Source: Cyanoderma ruficeps | Taxonomy: Eukaryota > Chordata > Aves > Passeriformes > Timaliidae | Direction of reading: 5' to 3' | NCBI GenBank assembly: GCA_008694505.1 | Contig: VZDJ01007749.1 | Coordinates: 5,112,941-5,176,940, forward strand | DNA: 64,000 nt | Shown here: positions 48,421-63,100 of the stretch, in pieces | Numbering within the stretch: position 1 is the stretch's first letter | Layout of the letters: every line of letters begins with the position of its first letter | Notes under the pieces: generated by a model | What the model was told of the DNA's origin: nothing | Seen by the model: only the letters and a program-made list of their open reading frames with translations | The model's database searches: none | Translations under genes and position numbers: made by a program

Positions 48421-51400
48421 TTAATATTAGGAAATAGTTTTTTACAACAAATGACCAGTATGTAAAACTAATTCAAATTAGTTGATGTATCAGGATATAT
48501 TTTGCTGGTAAAAGAAAAAAAGGGAGTTTTATGAAGCCATATAAGCATCATCAATTAATGGTTTACATTTTGTGTTGGGGACATCAAAAATGTAATTCTA
48601 AGTCAGTCTGGGGAAGAGAACAATAATATACAAAAAGTAAACTAATTATTTTGAAGAAATATATTGGCTCAACACTGCCTCTAGGGACATAATTCCAGAT
48701 TTTTAACAAAAGGGAAACCTGGGATGTTAAGGATTCTCCTCAAGAAGGTAAGAAATGGTAGTATCTAGTAGTCACAGACACATAGAAGCACAAAACCCTC
48801 AAAGAAGTGGCCACTTTCACTGCTGAGTCCCTTCAATTCTCTACGTAAAATTCAGGCTACATTGAAGTTAATGAACACAAAAACAAATGGAGAAAAAAAG
48901 AAAAGACAAAAAAACCCCCAGAGGCCCAAGTCCAAGCAGTGGCAGAGCTGAGCCTCATTTGCTCCTCTGAACTGTTTTCTGCCACAAATTTCCATCTACA
49001 GATCTTTCTCAAGCAGGGAAACAACTTGTGAGATGCTTGTACATGCATGATTTCTGTACAGCCTCGAAGCTGTTAAACCTGAAATCAGAAATACAATTTC
49101 CTAAGGCTGGAAATCCTGAGAATTTTGGTACTGTTGCAGGTATTCAGATACTCTGCACCAATGGCTGTATGATTGCCTCCATAAATAGCTAATCAGACCT
49201 GTTACATTTAATAAAAAAAAATTCAAAGTTTAAGTCACCATGGAATACTCAGCCTTTGGCTTCAATGCATGAATGAGTTTGAAAGGAGCAGGCTGTTACA
49301 ATAAAAATAACAGATTTAGATACTAGCTGACTTTTCCATGGAAGAAAGCATGACAGAGCAGTTTGAGCCTAGAAGTTTTGAGGGATTAAAAGAACAACTT
49401 TGGGTCTTATCTTCAATGTAATGTAATGTGGAATTTAAAGCAAATTAATTAAATAACAGATACAGAATGATCAGACTTCAGTCATGACAGCAACAAGCTC
49501 CTGCAGTGCTTATAATCATCATTTATTCTGTGCCATGCACAGGTCTGATTAGAAATTGAAATGAGCAAGCTCCAGTTCAGGATTATATTCGTCACGATTA
49601 TTTCACTCCTGTGCTCTGAATAATTGCAATTTTCCCAGTCTCCACACTTGGAATTGTGTTTTCTTGGAACTCAGATGAGCAGTGAGAAACATATAATGGA
49701 CAGACAGAACAGATTTATTTATCATCTCAAATTCCCCAATTCCCCTTGCTACCTGTCTGTCCTTCTCCATTGTCAAGTGGATTTTTTCCTCTCTTCCATC
49801 AATTAATTTTGCCCAATTACCTGTCTGCTTTTCTCACCAGTTCTATTCTTTCCTCCTGATTCCAGAGCGAGATGCTGAATAAATGCCTTTATCACCATGT
49901 CCTTCTAGTTCAGTGAGACATTATGAAGACCACCAAATATTTATGAGTTCTACCCAGCTATTATGGTAATCCATAAGTGCGACAGCAGCTCTTGGAAGCA
50001 GCAACTGCTGACCCTTGCCAGGCAACTCCAAATACCACTTACACAGTTTTACATGCCAAGAAATAAGTCACAGTCTGTTGCACATGTTGGTTTGTGAACA
50101 GATTTTGCCATTCAGACAAGTGTTCTATTTAACAATTAACTCCCTGTATACATCACTGTACAGATGCATTTAGATACCCACCTAAAATAGACCACAAACG
50201 TAAATTCCATTTTGCGTGTGGTATTTCCTAAATAATAAAAACACCCCGACAAACTCTGATGTTTTGTTAAACATGTTTCCTCTTATTTGATTTACATTAT
50301 AATAAAGCTGTCAATGTTAGAGCAGCACTTAAAAGGTTTCCTGATCCCTCCTCCTCCTGGAAGCCTCAGTCAGGAACATGAAGTGCAGCATCTGCATTAG
50401 TATTCACTGTGTGCATGGCGACATTGACCTTGTGCCTCAAGTGGTTTTAATATTTTAGAGACAGAAGGATTAAACTCCATGGGAACATAGAATGGAATAG
50501 TGGCAGGGCAAGAAGCGATGAGGTGAAAGAGGTAAAAAAAAAAAGAAATCATGTCCTATGTGATCAGACATCTAAATGAAAGTAATTTTACTGTCAAAAC
50601 AATCAGTTAACTATGCAACAAGTAATTAGGCAAATAGTGTAATTATTCTTTGAATCTCTCTGAAACAGTGTGATGTGCTTAGTGGATAGCTGATAGTGAT
50701 AGCTCAGGGGATAGCTGATGGCTTTGTTTAGTTCCTCCACTACCTGCTGTTTAATGCACAGTGTGCCAAATCTCAGCACTTCCCAGGATGAGGCACCTGG
50801 ATCATCACAGTCCTCAAGCAGGCAGCAAATGTCTCCTCAGTAAGGTGGAATTTTTAAAGAGGTTGGAGGGACATATTTTGAAGTAGAGTTTGTCCTTCAC
50901 CCCTCTGACTTCTGGAATCTCCATCATGAAACAGGGATAAGAGTCAATGTGTGGCATGGCAGAGACCAGCACTGCTCCTGTGTGTCACATCTCTGGTACA
51001 ACACCAACACAAGCTGGAAGGCCCTGAGATTCTATGAAGTCATGTACAGGGCATGGCCGGTTCTGGTGTTTTAAGCAGTTTTGGATGTTTCAGTGGGTTT
51101 TAGAATGTTTTATCAGAGCATCTATAGCTTTTTGGTGCTTGGGGGTTCTTTTGTGAGTATGTGTTTTTTACCTTTTTTTCACATTTTTCAGTGGTTTTAG
51201 AAGTACAGCTTCTTCCTTTTGCCTTTTCCAAGCTTCTTAGAGGCAATAAAAACAGCAGGGAAGTGAAACTGTCCTCTGGCTACATCAGGCTAATCATCAA
51301 TTAACTCCTATGTGAAGATGCTCCAGTGTATTTTCCCCAAGATATTACCAAAGCAACAGAGAAAAGTAGAGAAAACATTTTCAAGAACAGTGTGTCTTTT

Positions 51401-53391
51401 AAATTTATAAGCAGAAATTAACATTTGTATATTATTTTTCACCTCTTATCTCTAGCAAGTGTTTATAAACCTTTCCCTGTTCAAATGACTGGAAGGAATT
51501 TGGAAACAAGAAAGCCAAATTAGGACCCTAGCATAATACTCTCAAATACAAATAACCCAATGAAAAGTTTGATCTCATTGTGAAACCAAAATTGTTTTGT
51601 CTGAGAACAGAGATATAAAATTGAATTGTTTGGGATCCACCACAGCTTGGGCTCAGACAGTGAATCTAATGTAGAAAATTAAGAGTAATTCTACTTTTAC
51701 AACTGTGTCAGAGAACAGGACAAGTTATAGTAAAAGTTTCTAGATATTGCATCTGAAATATTTGCTGCTATGGAGATAGGAAGGGACTTCCAATTCCCAC
51801 AATAAATGGAATTGAAACCAAATCAACTTTAACTCAATTATGTTCTCAATTCCAAGATTTTAAAGAGCTCTGGAAAGTCATGCTTTAGTGCATCACTTTT
51901 AGAATCACCCAGAGCCACCCTGGGAGCTGCAGTTCAAAATTCAGAGAACAGAACTAAAATATCTCCTTATGGACTTGTCAAGAGTTAAGCCAGACTTTCT
52001 GATAGCATAATAAATAGCCAGTATGTCATGGGTTTTTTGGTTTTAACTGCAATTTTTTTTAGCTAGAAATATAATGGAATTGCTATACCACTGTGCAAGC
52101 CCAACTTGTCTAATAAATTAAATACTCCAAATTAAAATTAATGGATTTTTGATCCACTATAAGAAATTGTTTCTGAAAGTCAGAACTCAACCTGCTGTGC
52201 TGCTGCGAGCAAAAAGTGCACTTTGGTAATTGAGATGAGTGATCACTTGTCAGGCACCAATATTGGTTATGTGAGTTTTCATTATCAGATTCTCCAGAGA
52301 ATTGATTTCACCAACCCAAATTACAGGATTACAGGAGCACTATTTTACAAAGAGTCTTTGTCTCCCCTTCACTTGACAAACATGAATAAAACTAGGTAAC
52401 TCTGAGTGCAGTCAGCCAAGTATTATAACCCTTGGAGTCATCCTGTAGTCAGACCTGGAAAAATTCCATGCCCTGTGTCACAACCCACGTGTCTGTGGAC
52501 TGCTGGGAGTGCCAACAAAGTGCTTTGGTTTTCTTGTAAACAGGATCTGAACGGATGAATTTGCTGGGTTATTATGCAAATAAGGACTTACAACTTCTTA
52601 AAAACAATGCCATCATTTTCACAGTGCCATTTTTAAGACTTCTGCTGCCAAGGCAGTTTTCATAAGAAGACATGCAATTTGTTAACCATTCAAAATCCTT
52701 TGAAGGGTACACAGCACTTGTGAGCTGTGATAATGTGCTTTCCTCTCTGGTATTTTCCATCTGGAAATTTCCTTATGCATTACAAAGTAGGATGCTTCAA
52801 CACTCAACCAAATTTGGAGAGAGGGGGAAATCAGTGTTCTTAAAAATGAGGTGACGCCTCATTGACAATAAGTCATTAGGGTAATCAGAAATAAACTGAG
52901 GCTCCCCTGTCAAGTATTTGAAGTTTTAAAATATGCTGCCTCTCTTCATTAGAAAAGGATTTCTTTTAGTAGCATAATGTGTCACACTTGATGCACTCCA
53001 ATTCTTTTACAAGCTATAGATAAACCTGACAATGCAGTGTCAAGACACAGTATTTTAATCTCCATGGCAGGGATGAAATAACAGCAGTATAGAAATTTTA
53101 GGCCAGTTGGTCATGATCACACACTGAGTCTGTGTCAGAGTACAATAGTCCATCTGCTTCTCTTGTTTGCAGCAATGACACAAAAAAATCTACCCCAGAA
53201 GAGGTCTGGTGAGCCTGTTCAGATGACCACCTAACCCATAACATTGATTATTAAAACATAGCAGACTCTTCAGATTGGAGGAACAGAAATGACTGTTTGG
53301 GAAGAACAGATGTTTCCCATTTGTCAAACTGTACTGTTTCCCTCCAAGGCTAATTTTCTTCATCCAGTTCTCTGTTCCCTCTCTCCTCTCC
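48421..53391. other. Intergenic stretch, no gene seen
   Basis: No exon or classified repeat is recognised. The A/T-rich segment at about 49490-49640 is rich in TAAT/ATTA cores and includes a short inverted repeat CTGTGC-CAT-GCACAG (49528-49542). Confidence 0.5.
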
Positions 53392-53884
53392 TGTTACAGC
53401 AGCCCTCTTGTTAAAGGGTAGAAATGAGCCAAGACACAGATTCCTTGTTTATCACAGCATGAAAAGGGTCCTGGTTTATTCCTCCTTACAGCTCAGCCAT
53501 CCTGACTCCAACCATTCACTGACTCTGCCTGCAGCAAGCTCCTACTGTAGGTTTCCCTTGCAGCCCCTGACTGCTGGTTATTTCCGGCTAAACTCTGACT
53601 GCAGGGATCAGTTTGCAGACTCTGACTGCAGGCTTTTACCTGGCTAGACTGTGGCTGCAGGTTCCAACAACAGGCTCTGACTGCAGACCCACACTGACCT
53701 CACAGCAGTGATTCTCTCTCCCCAGGATCCCAGTTCCTCTTCCTTCATGATTGTCCACTCACTCCCTTTTATCACACTTACCTTTATTGGCTATAGCTGT
53801 GACTCATCGGGGTGAGGCTGTATTGGGTAATTAACACAGTTGTTACTTACAGGGGCGAGGTCACCTGTCTTCCCGTCTCCTACA
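53392..53884 (-). mobile_element. Solo LTR, family 1 copy C
   Basis: On the minus strand this 493-bp element reads from TGTAGGAGACGGG to GCTGCTGTAACA and is homologous to copies A and B. A perfect 6-bp target duplication CTCTCC flanks it (53386-53391 and 53885-53890). The AATAAA on the minus strand corresponds to 53475-53480. Its internal array has six CTGCAG-type units, one more than A or B: it includes both the segment missing from A and the segment missing from B. The open frame 53408-53647 (+) is antisense to the LTR and is not a gene. Confidence 0.88.
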
Positions 53885-55510
53885 CTCTCCCTCTTACAAA
53901 TCTGGACCTCTTGGCTTGAGAAATTGGGATGACCAATATTGCCATTTGGGGCTGTACTTGTCTGCTTCTGCCAAATCACAGGCCAGAGCAGAGGTTGCAA
54001 GGTATTTCAGTTTTAAAAGTAGCTGTTTCGGATTCCAAATCCAAGTAAGGAATTGGTCCAACTGGATATCTCAGTTCAATCTGCCCAGTTGGATATCTGC
54101 CCAGCTGGCTATCAGAGTGGGAGAGCTCAGGGAAGACTCCTGCATGACAGCTGCAATTTAAACATAAAAAAAGAAAACCACACACAGTTGTATGTGAAAT
54201 AAAACAATGAATAACACAGAGAACACAAAAATGTTCATATCGCCCCAGCTAAAAATATATGCAGCTATGGCATCACAGAAAGGGAGATGGGGCATAGAAA
54301 AGTAGGTGTAGAAGCACACAGAATTCTGGTATTGCTCACTAAGAAAAGATAGTGTCATTCATCATAAAATTTGATAAAGAATATTGTAAAGGTGATACAT
54401 CAGGATCTTCTGTCTTGCCAATCTCATAACCAGATTACAAAGACCAGCACTGTGAGAGTTTTCTGAACATTCTGGAGAAACTGCAGACTCAAAGTCAAGC
54501 TTAAAAGAGAATAACACTTCCAATATCATTTGGTCACCTCTTTCACCCACTGTTGATGAAGAAGTTTCCCTGATACATTCACCTCTGCCCGTATAGCCTT
54601 GTTAAGTCATCAGTGACTGAAACTGAAATATTCTTGTTTGGGTAGAATTGATAAATACATGTCTGCCCTGAGAGGATTTAAGGAGTCTGTAGCCTCACCA
54701 CCAACCAGCAGAAACCCACTGAACAATCTGTATTATTTTGCTGCACCTCTCCAGTGTTATTCTATCCCTTTGATGTATTGCTGAATTGAAACACTGGAGA
54801 AACACAGCCAGAATTGGCAGAGTAGCCCATCATTTAACACGAGAGGAGAGCTGATCTCAGCCTGGGCCAGCAGTTCCCCCTTGGGAAGCACTCCAGCAGT
54901 CAGAATCAACAAGGCAGGATGGAGACCTACCAAGAGCACACTGCCCTCAGTCATTGGCAAGGACATGGCAAAGCAGCTCTGCTCCGTTTGGGCTTTTCAG
55001 AGTGCCAGGAATGTCTTGTAGATCAGTTGCTCTGTCTTTTTGAAAGTATTGAAACACAGCATCTGTGCCTTAATTCAGGAGAGAAACTATATCCAGAGTT
55101 TCTGCAAGTCATAAAGTTTCAGGGCAAGCTTCTTTTGAAAGGACAAGTTATTTTTGTAGCCAACAATACTGGTGACTGCAAAGGTTGTGTTAACAGTAAA
55201 CAAATTCCCAGGTCTTTGAGTGCTCAGTAGTTTCGACTCTAGCCTCTAGCACAGCAAGGCACAAAAACAGGATGACAAAAAAAGAAATGACAAAAGTAAT
55301 GTTCTCATTTGAGAACACACTGTTTATCTCTGATAAAATCTGTACCCTTATCTGCTGGAGATAGAAATGTGTTTCATGGCTGTGAAAACCTGCTGCAGAG
55401 AGAAAACAGGGTCCTACAATCAAATGGAAAGACACATCATCAATTCATAATTGCTCCCAGTGCTCCAGGATAAGAGATTGTCTTTAGATGCTGTCCATAG
55501 ATTTATTTTT

Positions 55511-55546
55511 ATATATATATATATNNNNNAAATATATATATATATT
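55511..55546. repeat. (AT)n microsatellite with 5-N gap
   Basis: AT dinucleotide runs lie on both sides of NNNNN at 55525-55529, then a T run. The gap is of nominal size, so the repeat may be longer. Confidence 0.9.
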
Positions 55547-58500
55547 TTTTTTTTAAGGATCTTGTAATATATGGTACATAGGTTTTCATTTACACCAGAA
55601 ACACAAGGACAAAGGCTTTCTAATCCAGTGATGTATCAGTGCTGGGCTGAGTGCTCATAGATTAAAAAAAGTAGATACAGTCACAGCAAATTACTTATGA
55701 ACCTCTTTGAAGCTTATAAAACTGCTATTACAATCCAAAGGGAGCGTGACAAGGTTCATCAAAGATTCATCGCTTGTTGTTGTAGACTTCAAATGATGAA
55801 TGAGAGAGGGTACATTAAAATTCTGCTGCTGCCACTACCACTTCAGGAAGCTTTTGGAGGATAAATACTGCTTCTACTTAAAGGCAACAGGTTTTGAAAG
55901 AATGAGTCACATTTTCCAATACAACTTAACAATCTTATTTAATAATTAACATAAAGGGGCACTGGCTGCTCTCATAAGGCAAACATGTGCTAGAAAATAC
56001 AACAGATTCCTCCACAGATATTCAAAGCCAAAGGACTGGATGCTGCTGGGATTATGACAGAGCTCTGGGTGACAGGCAGGACTGATCAACTTTTGTTTTC
56101 TCCTGCAGACCTTGCTAACTGCATCTAGGTTTTCAAGGCCAAAGAGTCAGAGAAGGAGCACATTCAGGGAATATCTTTGACATCCCTGGAAAAAAGGCTC
56201 TCAAATGACCTGAGGTGGCATGGCTTACAATGACCCCACAGCCGCAACTCTGAACCTGCCAGCAGCACTTGTCAAAAATGTATTCTAAATTAACATGTTA
56301 GAAATACAGCTTCCTTTTCTTGTTCAGGATAACCCCATAAGTAATGTTACTGTTTGGACCTGTTTTATGTGGCAGATAAGACACAAAGATAACAGAAGAG
56401 CACTTCCTTTGTTTGTTATATTAACAGACAAGAATTTATTTAGATTTTTAGATGGCCTGTGTGGGTATGTGCATATCCAGAAGCACATAATTAAATACTG
56501 AAGTATTTAAAAGCCTCTAAACAGACAATAAAGGGGATATAAAACCCACTTTATATTCCTTTAGAGTTCATCTCATGCAATTAGACAATATAAATATGTA
56601 TCAATATGTATTAAAAAAAGTCTCCTTCAGGGCCGAACTCGAGGATCTAGAACCACAATGTTAGGTGGCAAAATTCAAGGGTGAAATAATCTGTAGTGGA
56701 TGAAACAAGGGTTAAAACAGGCCAAATGTCTCCCAGCAACCTGCATGACTCCACTCCATGAAAGGTCACACCAATGCCGGTAAATGGGACATGTTCCCCC
56801 TGTGAACACAGCTCTGCTGTTCTGCAGCTGAGTTATGCCTACAAAAATATATCATTCTCTGCCAGATTGAGGCAACTCCTATGCTGTTGACCTAGGCTAA
56901 TAACAAATTTCTGCTAATGCACATTTAAACATCAAACTCCTGTATGAATGCAGCTTTATTCATTTTCCAGGATGAAAAGGATGTCTGTCAAAATAGCTAA
57001 TTTCCATTTGTACCTAGTTACAACCAAACTAGGATAATTTTGTTCTCAAATAAATGCTCACAAGCAGATGAAGGATTTGGATTAGAACCAGTGGCACTGT
57101 TTCAGTCTGAGTTTGCATTGGGTTTGCTTTAAATGCAGCACTGAAAGGTGAGTGAAACAGGAGCCACTGTGTGATAAAGGAAGAAGATTATTGGGTAAAG
57201 CCAAAACGAATTAGAAGGGTGCAAAATACTGAAATGGGGAGCAGTTTTCATCACTATTCTTTACATTTTAGTGCTTTGTGGCAGCATCGAATTACAGCAC
57301 ACATTCATTCAGAGGCTGAAGCACACTTCAGTTTGTCAGCAGGCCCTGAGGCACAGCAACAGCCCAGGTCAGGTACCCATCTTGGTGGCAGTGGAACAAA
57401 TGCATTTTGACTAATTCCACTGAATTCCATTGTTTCCTCCTGTGAGAAGAAGTATTCATTATTCAGGATTATAATACCATCTAGACATGTAACTCCCAAT
57501 TTCAGCTGTGCAGTGCCAGGCACTACTCAGAGAGAGAAATGCCCCCATCCCACAAGTGCTCACAGAATACAGAGAGAAACCCTGCTTTGCTTGTTCTGCA
57601 AGACTTGTGTTGTGTATTACTTGTACTACTAAGTGCTTGGTACTTTACATTACTACACACAGGGGAGAGCTATTCCATAAGACTGGATGACTTCCATGTT
57701 ATTTAAGATGTTTACAAAAATCTTGGGGTGGTCTCTAAAAGTTCTTTCCAGTCAGTGTTTCACTCTAATGATCAGTGGCTGCAAATCTATTTAAAAAGAC
57801 TGAAACTGTCAGAACAGTGGGATTTCTTCAGGTCTGTCAGAGTGGTGATATTAGGGATAATTCATAGGAAAAAAGGAGCAACATCTCTTTGAGATTTAGA
57901 CTAAACAAGATATTTTGGCTTTTAATGCTTTATTCTACTGCCATAACACATTACTCAAATATGGAGTCTCATTATTAGAAAAAAATAAATTAAAAAGCAC
58001 TTTACATTCCTCAGAGTTTTACTGAGAGTTTGACTACACAGAAAGTCATGGAGTTGGGCCACAGAAACATACTTTCTCTTACATGGGAAGTTGGCCAGCA
58101 ATTAGAGGTAATAAAATAACTACTTCAAGTGTGAAAGCACTAAAAAATATTTCTAGGCCTGTGGTTTATTAAATTGCATCAGACTATTGTCTGTAGCAAA
58201 GAACTTCATTCTTTGGTTGAGGTGTACCACTGAAACACATCATCAGAATTTTGTTACAGCATGTTCACATGTTTTCTGGGAGAAGAGGAATATTGTATTT
58301 CATGGGAGAATTTTCCCTCCTTCCCACCTAAAACTGTGTTACTGAGCAGGACAAAAATAAATCAGAACAATGTGTTCATGAGCAATGGATGATCAAAAAA
58401 CTCACCAGAGCAGGAATCTGGACTGAGATCACCAATGTAAAGTTCAGTGGAGCATGGATGGCAGCCTAATATTTGTTGCTTCCAAAGACTAAAAAACCCA

Positions 58501-60027
58501 ACTCTCAATTTATTTTGACCTTTCCATCTCCTGTTCTATTTGTAGCAACCCAAGCTTTATCTAACATCCAACAGCATTTTTGATGAACTAAACTTATTGC
58601 ATTTGTTTGGGGGGTTTTCTATTTTTAATTTCCACCAACCTCTTGTAGAAATCGTGCAGTGTTAAGTGGGGCTCACATGAAATAAAAGGTACAATTTCCA
58701 TCAACTTCCATGTAGCCAGATTTTTACCAAGTTGGTATAACTTTCTGTGGAAGTTTGGCATGAGCATTGAAATGTTACCCTTATCTCTCAAAAATGCAGG
58801 TTCCCTTTCCATTAACACAATTCAGTTAAATGGATGTGGTATCAAGATCTAAAGGATGGAATTCTTACCAACAAAAATCTAGAGACCTTTCCAGTGTGAA
58901 CCTATGCCCCATGTAGCTCTAGAGGAATGGGCATTAAATGGAAACATTTTGTTTGTTTGCTATTGGAAACAGCAAATAACCTCCAGTAAATGCAAGGATT
59001 TTGGATCATGTGCTATGATTTTTAAATTTTTTTGGCAAAAATATCTGTGTGGAGATGGAATGGAGAAAGGAAAAGCAGTAGATTGCTAATACCCTCACTA
59101 ATAATGTAGGATTACTCATGACCCCAATAGCAGTGCCAAATCATAACAACCTCAAAGCAGTTTCTGTAAGGTGTAGGTTGAAGAACTTTTTCTTTCTCTT
59201 TCAGGGGTTTAGTGCAAAAGGAAGACTATGGCTCAAGGAAGCAGATGGAAAAACATTTCTGACAGCTTAAGTACAGTTAATTATTTGTAGGCGAAGCATT
59301 CTGCTATCAGCACTGATTTGCTGTGCTTGAAACTGAAACAGTCAGAGCAGCAACAATTTTATTCAGCATCACTGCAATTACCTGACTATAAATAGGAGAC
59401 TTTGCCTTTCATCCCTTCCAGGAACAGGCAGCTAAAGGCCAGCACACTGTGTAGATGCCTCTTTGGTAAGCAGCTCATGCAGGTCTCATCCGCTCCCATA
59501 TTTTTCCACCTCTTACCTTTTTCCTTTATTTCCTTTAAGCAGATTCAACAGTTACTGCAAAAAAAACCCCAAAAAAACAAAAAAACACCACCAACAACAA
59601 AAAAAACATGTATGGGAAGAGCTCACAAGGTAAGTATCACCTCTTTCACTTCACAGATGGTGCAGCTGAGGAAAATGAATACTCATGTGAGAACCTGCTC
59701 ATTTCACACCTGCTCCTGAAGGAGCAAAGGGTGATGATGTGTTTTCTTACGTCTTCTGGTACTTATCTGTACCATCAGACATGTGAGAGAAGAGAACTCT
59801 GCTCCTAAATAATGACATTCACCCTTCCAGGAAAAGAGACAGGAAGAAAGCAGGCTTGCAGAGGACATCTCCAGCCTCCATTAACCAACAAGGAGGAACT
59901 GGAGACAAAAAGGATAGCATGGATTACTTCTCCCTCAGAAGTGTGACACTTCCTTGTGACCAAAAAGTATTCTTTTCTATTCTTCAGCAACAACTCTGCA
60001 GTTTACTTCCCTTGCTTTGCTTAAAGC

Positions 60028-60100
60028 AGAATCACAGAATCTCCTGAGCTGGAAGGGACCCAAAAGGATCATCAAGTCCAACTCCTGGCCCTGCAGACTA
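60028..60100 (-). mobile_element. CR1 LINE 3'-end fragment
   Basis: The plus strand reads AATCACAGAATCTCCTGAGC, then TGGAAGGGACCC, ATCATCAAGTCCAACTCCTG and GCCCTGCA. This is the complement of the CR1 3' end. The copy is only about 70 bp and breaks off abruptly after CCCTGCA. Confidence 0.88.
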
Positions 60101-63100
60101 AATTCAATGAAAGGGAAAGTATCCTAATATTAATCAGTTTTTCCATCAGCTTTAAGATTTATCTTGAAGAGAAACAAAAAGCTATTGAGGGGTATGTGAT
60201 TACTTTTTTGAATAAGTATTATTGGAAAGAATTGAGACTATTAGCTTTCATCGTCCATTCACACCAAGGACTAATTAGAGTAAGATACTCCCCAGAATAC
60301 TCTGAACAGCTGTGATTATCCACTCTTTAAAAAGATTAATTTGACTGGAAAGACAACAGAGAAACCCATTAAAGAAGACATAGAGAATAGAATTTTCTAT
60401 GGGAGGACGCAAGACAGCTCACTTTAATAGAAAGGAGGGTTGAAAAGGACTTATTTCTCTATATACTGAAATCTTAAGCAGTATGAGAGAAAGTGTACTT
60501 AGGCTAATGTTGGCTCAAAAGCAAGTAGAATAAATTAACTAAGAATAAATTTACTCTGGAAATGCAAAAAATAAATTTCTAGTGCCAGAGCAATGAAATC
60601 CTGGAAACACTTGCTCAAAGCAGTAGTAGGATCAAATGAAGTGTTCTGCTTTCCAGTGGAGATTGAGAAGTGCATTGATAAAGCTGCCTGAAATAGAGAA
60701 CCTCTTTCAAATGTCCAAGCATATCCACTCCAGTCCCCGAAGTCCCCTGAGGTTACATTCAAAAGACCCCCACACAATTGCTTTTTGTGCAAAGTCAAGA
60801 ATTACAGGCCAGTGCCAGTTACAAAAACTCACTGCAGAGCTTCTACTCAGCCCTGCAAGCAAACAATTGACCTGCTAGCAGTCCAGCTCATCCCTAAACC
60901 TCAGGATTTGAAAACTGTGTTTTCAGGCAAGAAGTGATCATACTTTCACGCATCCAACCTCACAAAGTTTCAACCCTTTCAATGAAACTGACTTTAAAGC
61001 ATGTATTTGGAATACAGAGAACTTGAATTAATTTATTTTCATCTCCTATGAAATCCTAGAAGATGCATGGAAAGATTCAGTCACCTGCTCAGAGATGAAT
61101 GTGTTATGAGGTAGACAGACATCTAGAAGTTATTCACTGTGATTTGTTCCTGTGAATCTAGTTCCTATACTGCTGCAGAATTGGATGCTTTAGTTAGGAT
61201 GCAGAGAAGAAATTCAGTTACATACAATCATCAGCTTTTCATGGGCTGTGCATTAATTATACCACTGCAGCAGAGCTTCATCAGTTATCTCTGTAATGAT
61301 CCAGAGAAGTTTCTTAGCTCAGGCTTGCTCCAAGAGAACATATCTTTATCGCCTGCAGGGTCAGTGTGATTTCAAGAGCAGTTCAGCCACCTCTGTGGTG
61401 TGTGCAATCCAAACCTATGAACCATCACAGTTCAAATCAGCTTCCCAACATCTGATTTGGCAGCCTTATGCTTCTAGAACTGGGTGTATTACATTGTACG
61501 AAGATAAAATGCATCCAATAAAAACAACTGAAGATTAAAGAATGTAACTATTGTAAATTAAAGAATGACAGCCCTTGAGACAACTCCATATAAATGTTGT
61601 TAGAATGACCCCATTATAACGCTTGCACACGGCAGCTAGCCCCATTCCAAGCAATTCCTAGGCAGGATTTGGGAGCTGGCATGGGAGCAGAGAGTTAGCA
61701 AGCAGCCATCATGCTTTGCTGGTTAGCAGGATTTAATTTTGTTAGCGTAGCCAGAGCAAACCAGAGTGAGTCCTGGCACTGCAGGCTCACAGTAACTCCA
61801 GCTCCATATGGAACACACCAGACATGGGATGGATGACTCAGCAGCCATTGTGAGACTGCATCCCTCCTGCTGAAGTGCTGTGCCCAGCCTAAAAACCCCT
61901 CAGACCTAGGTACAGGACCAGTCCATTGGCTCTCAACAGCCAGACCAAATGTGGTGAGCAGTGAGCCTGTGCTAACAGGGCCAGCTGTGAACCAGCCAGG
62001 GGACAGATGGGCCTTTCCACACTGTTCTCTGCCAGTCTCTGGTAGAAACCCACCTTATTTGCTCACTCCCAGCACAAGAGTCAAGCAATGTCTGTGAAGG
62101 CCCTGGTGTTATCTCGAGTTTACAGCTTTACTGCTACCCACATCACCAGTGACTTTGAGGGAATGAGTCTGGGTTCACCTGGATCAGCATTGAAATATAT
62201 TTAGCAGCAGTTCTGGACACTTGATGCCTTTGACCTGTCAAACAGATTGACCTAAAATGTAAATAGATTGTGAGTATTTATGTAGATATGTATTGGTATA
62301 TACATACATATGTATAAAGATATGCAGCCCATATAAATTAATTCGAATGAGAATTCTACGACAAATTTTTAAAACCTTTAAATTATAAAAAAAGGAACAT
62401 CCTTCAAAAGGAACCTCATACAAGACAAAGACATTTTGTGTATTTGTTTCAGCTTAAATTTTACAGCAGAAGTAAAACTGCAAAACAGAATTACAGACCA
62501 CAATTAGCTGGCCCAGTATTTGCTATCCAGCATTGTGATGAATATAATAGCTACGTTACAATCATCTTTAAATATATGTAGCTTTTACCTGGCTTGGGGT
62601 TTTTTTTTCAGTCAGAGGAACACTATTCTGGTAAATGCTTGGCCTGATTAGGTTAAACCCAGTGTATTTCTACATTTCACTGTATGGTGTTGGCACATCA
62701 CAAATGAAGTACAGAAATATACTGGATGTTCACCTGCAGGAATAGCATATAGTTAGAATACAGAACACTGAAACTGCAAATTCTTTTGTTATTGTTGTTT
62801 TGGTTGGAAAATAACCCAACAAATCAAAACCACTGAAGCAGTTCCATGAGATTTGACATCCCTGTTTGACCAGTGTCATGAGAATAGCCCTGCAGGACAG
62901 TCACACATCTTATCTGAAGTTCACTCAGTGCTTGTTTCCAGAATGTATTGTACAGCTCTTCTTTCCTTGTAAGATCACCTTGTCCTGTGCTTTCTCAGTC
63001 CAGAATAGTCCTTAAGAAAAGAAATGTTCTTCCTGGAAGACAGCAGGGGCTATAGGCATTATAGTTTTAATGAAGCCACTAAACCAAGCAGCATTATCCC

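Noticed and set aside
53408..53647. Open frame shared in sequence with 15402-15659 (-) and 34017-34259 (-)
   Set aside because: The shared 'protein' is the antisense translation of the solo LTR with its CTGCAG array, so the similarity reflects LTR copies and not a gene family.
62299..62316. A/T palindrome TATACATA-CA-TATGTATA
   Set aside because: Short, A/T-only and within an alternating TA/CA stretch; expected by chance.
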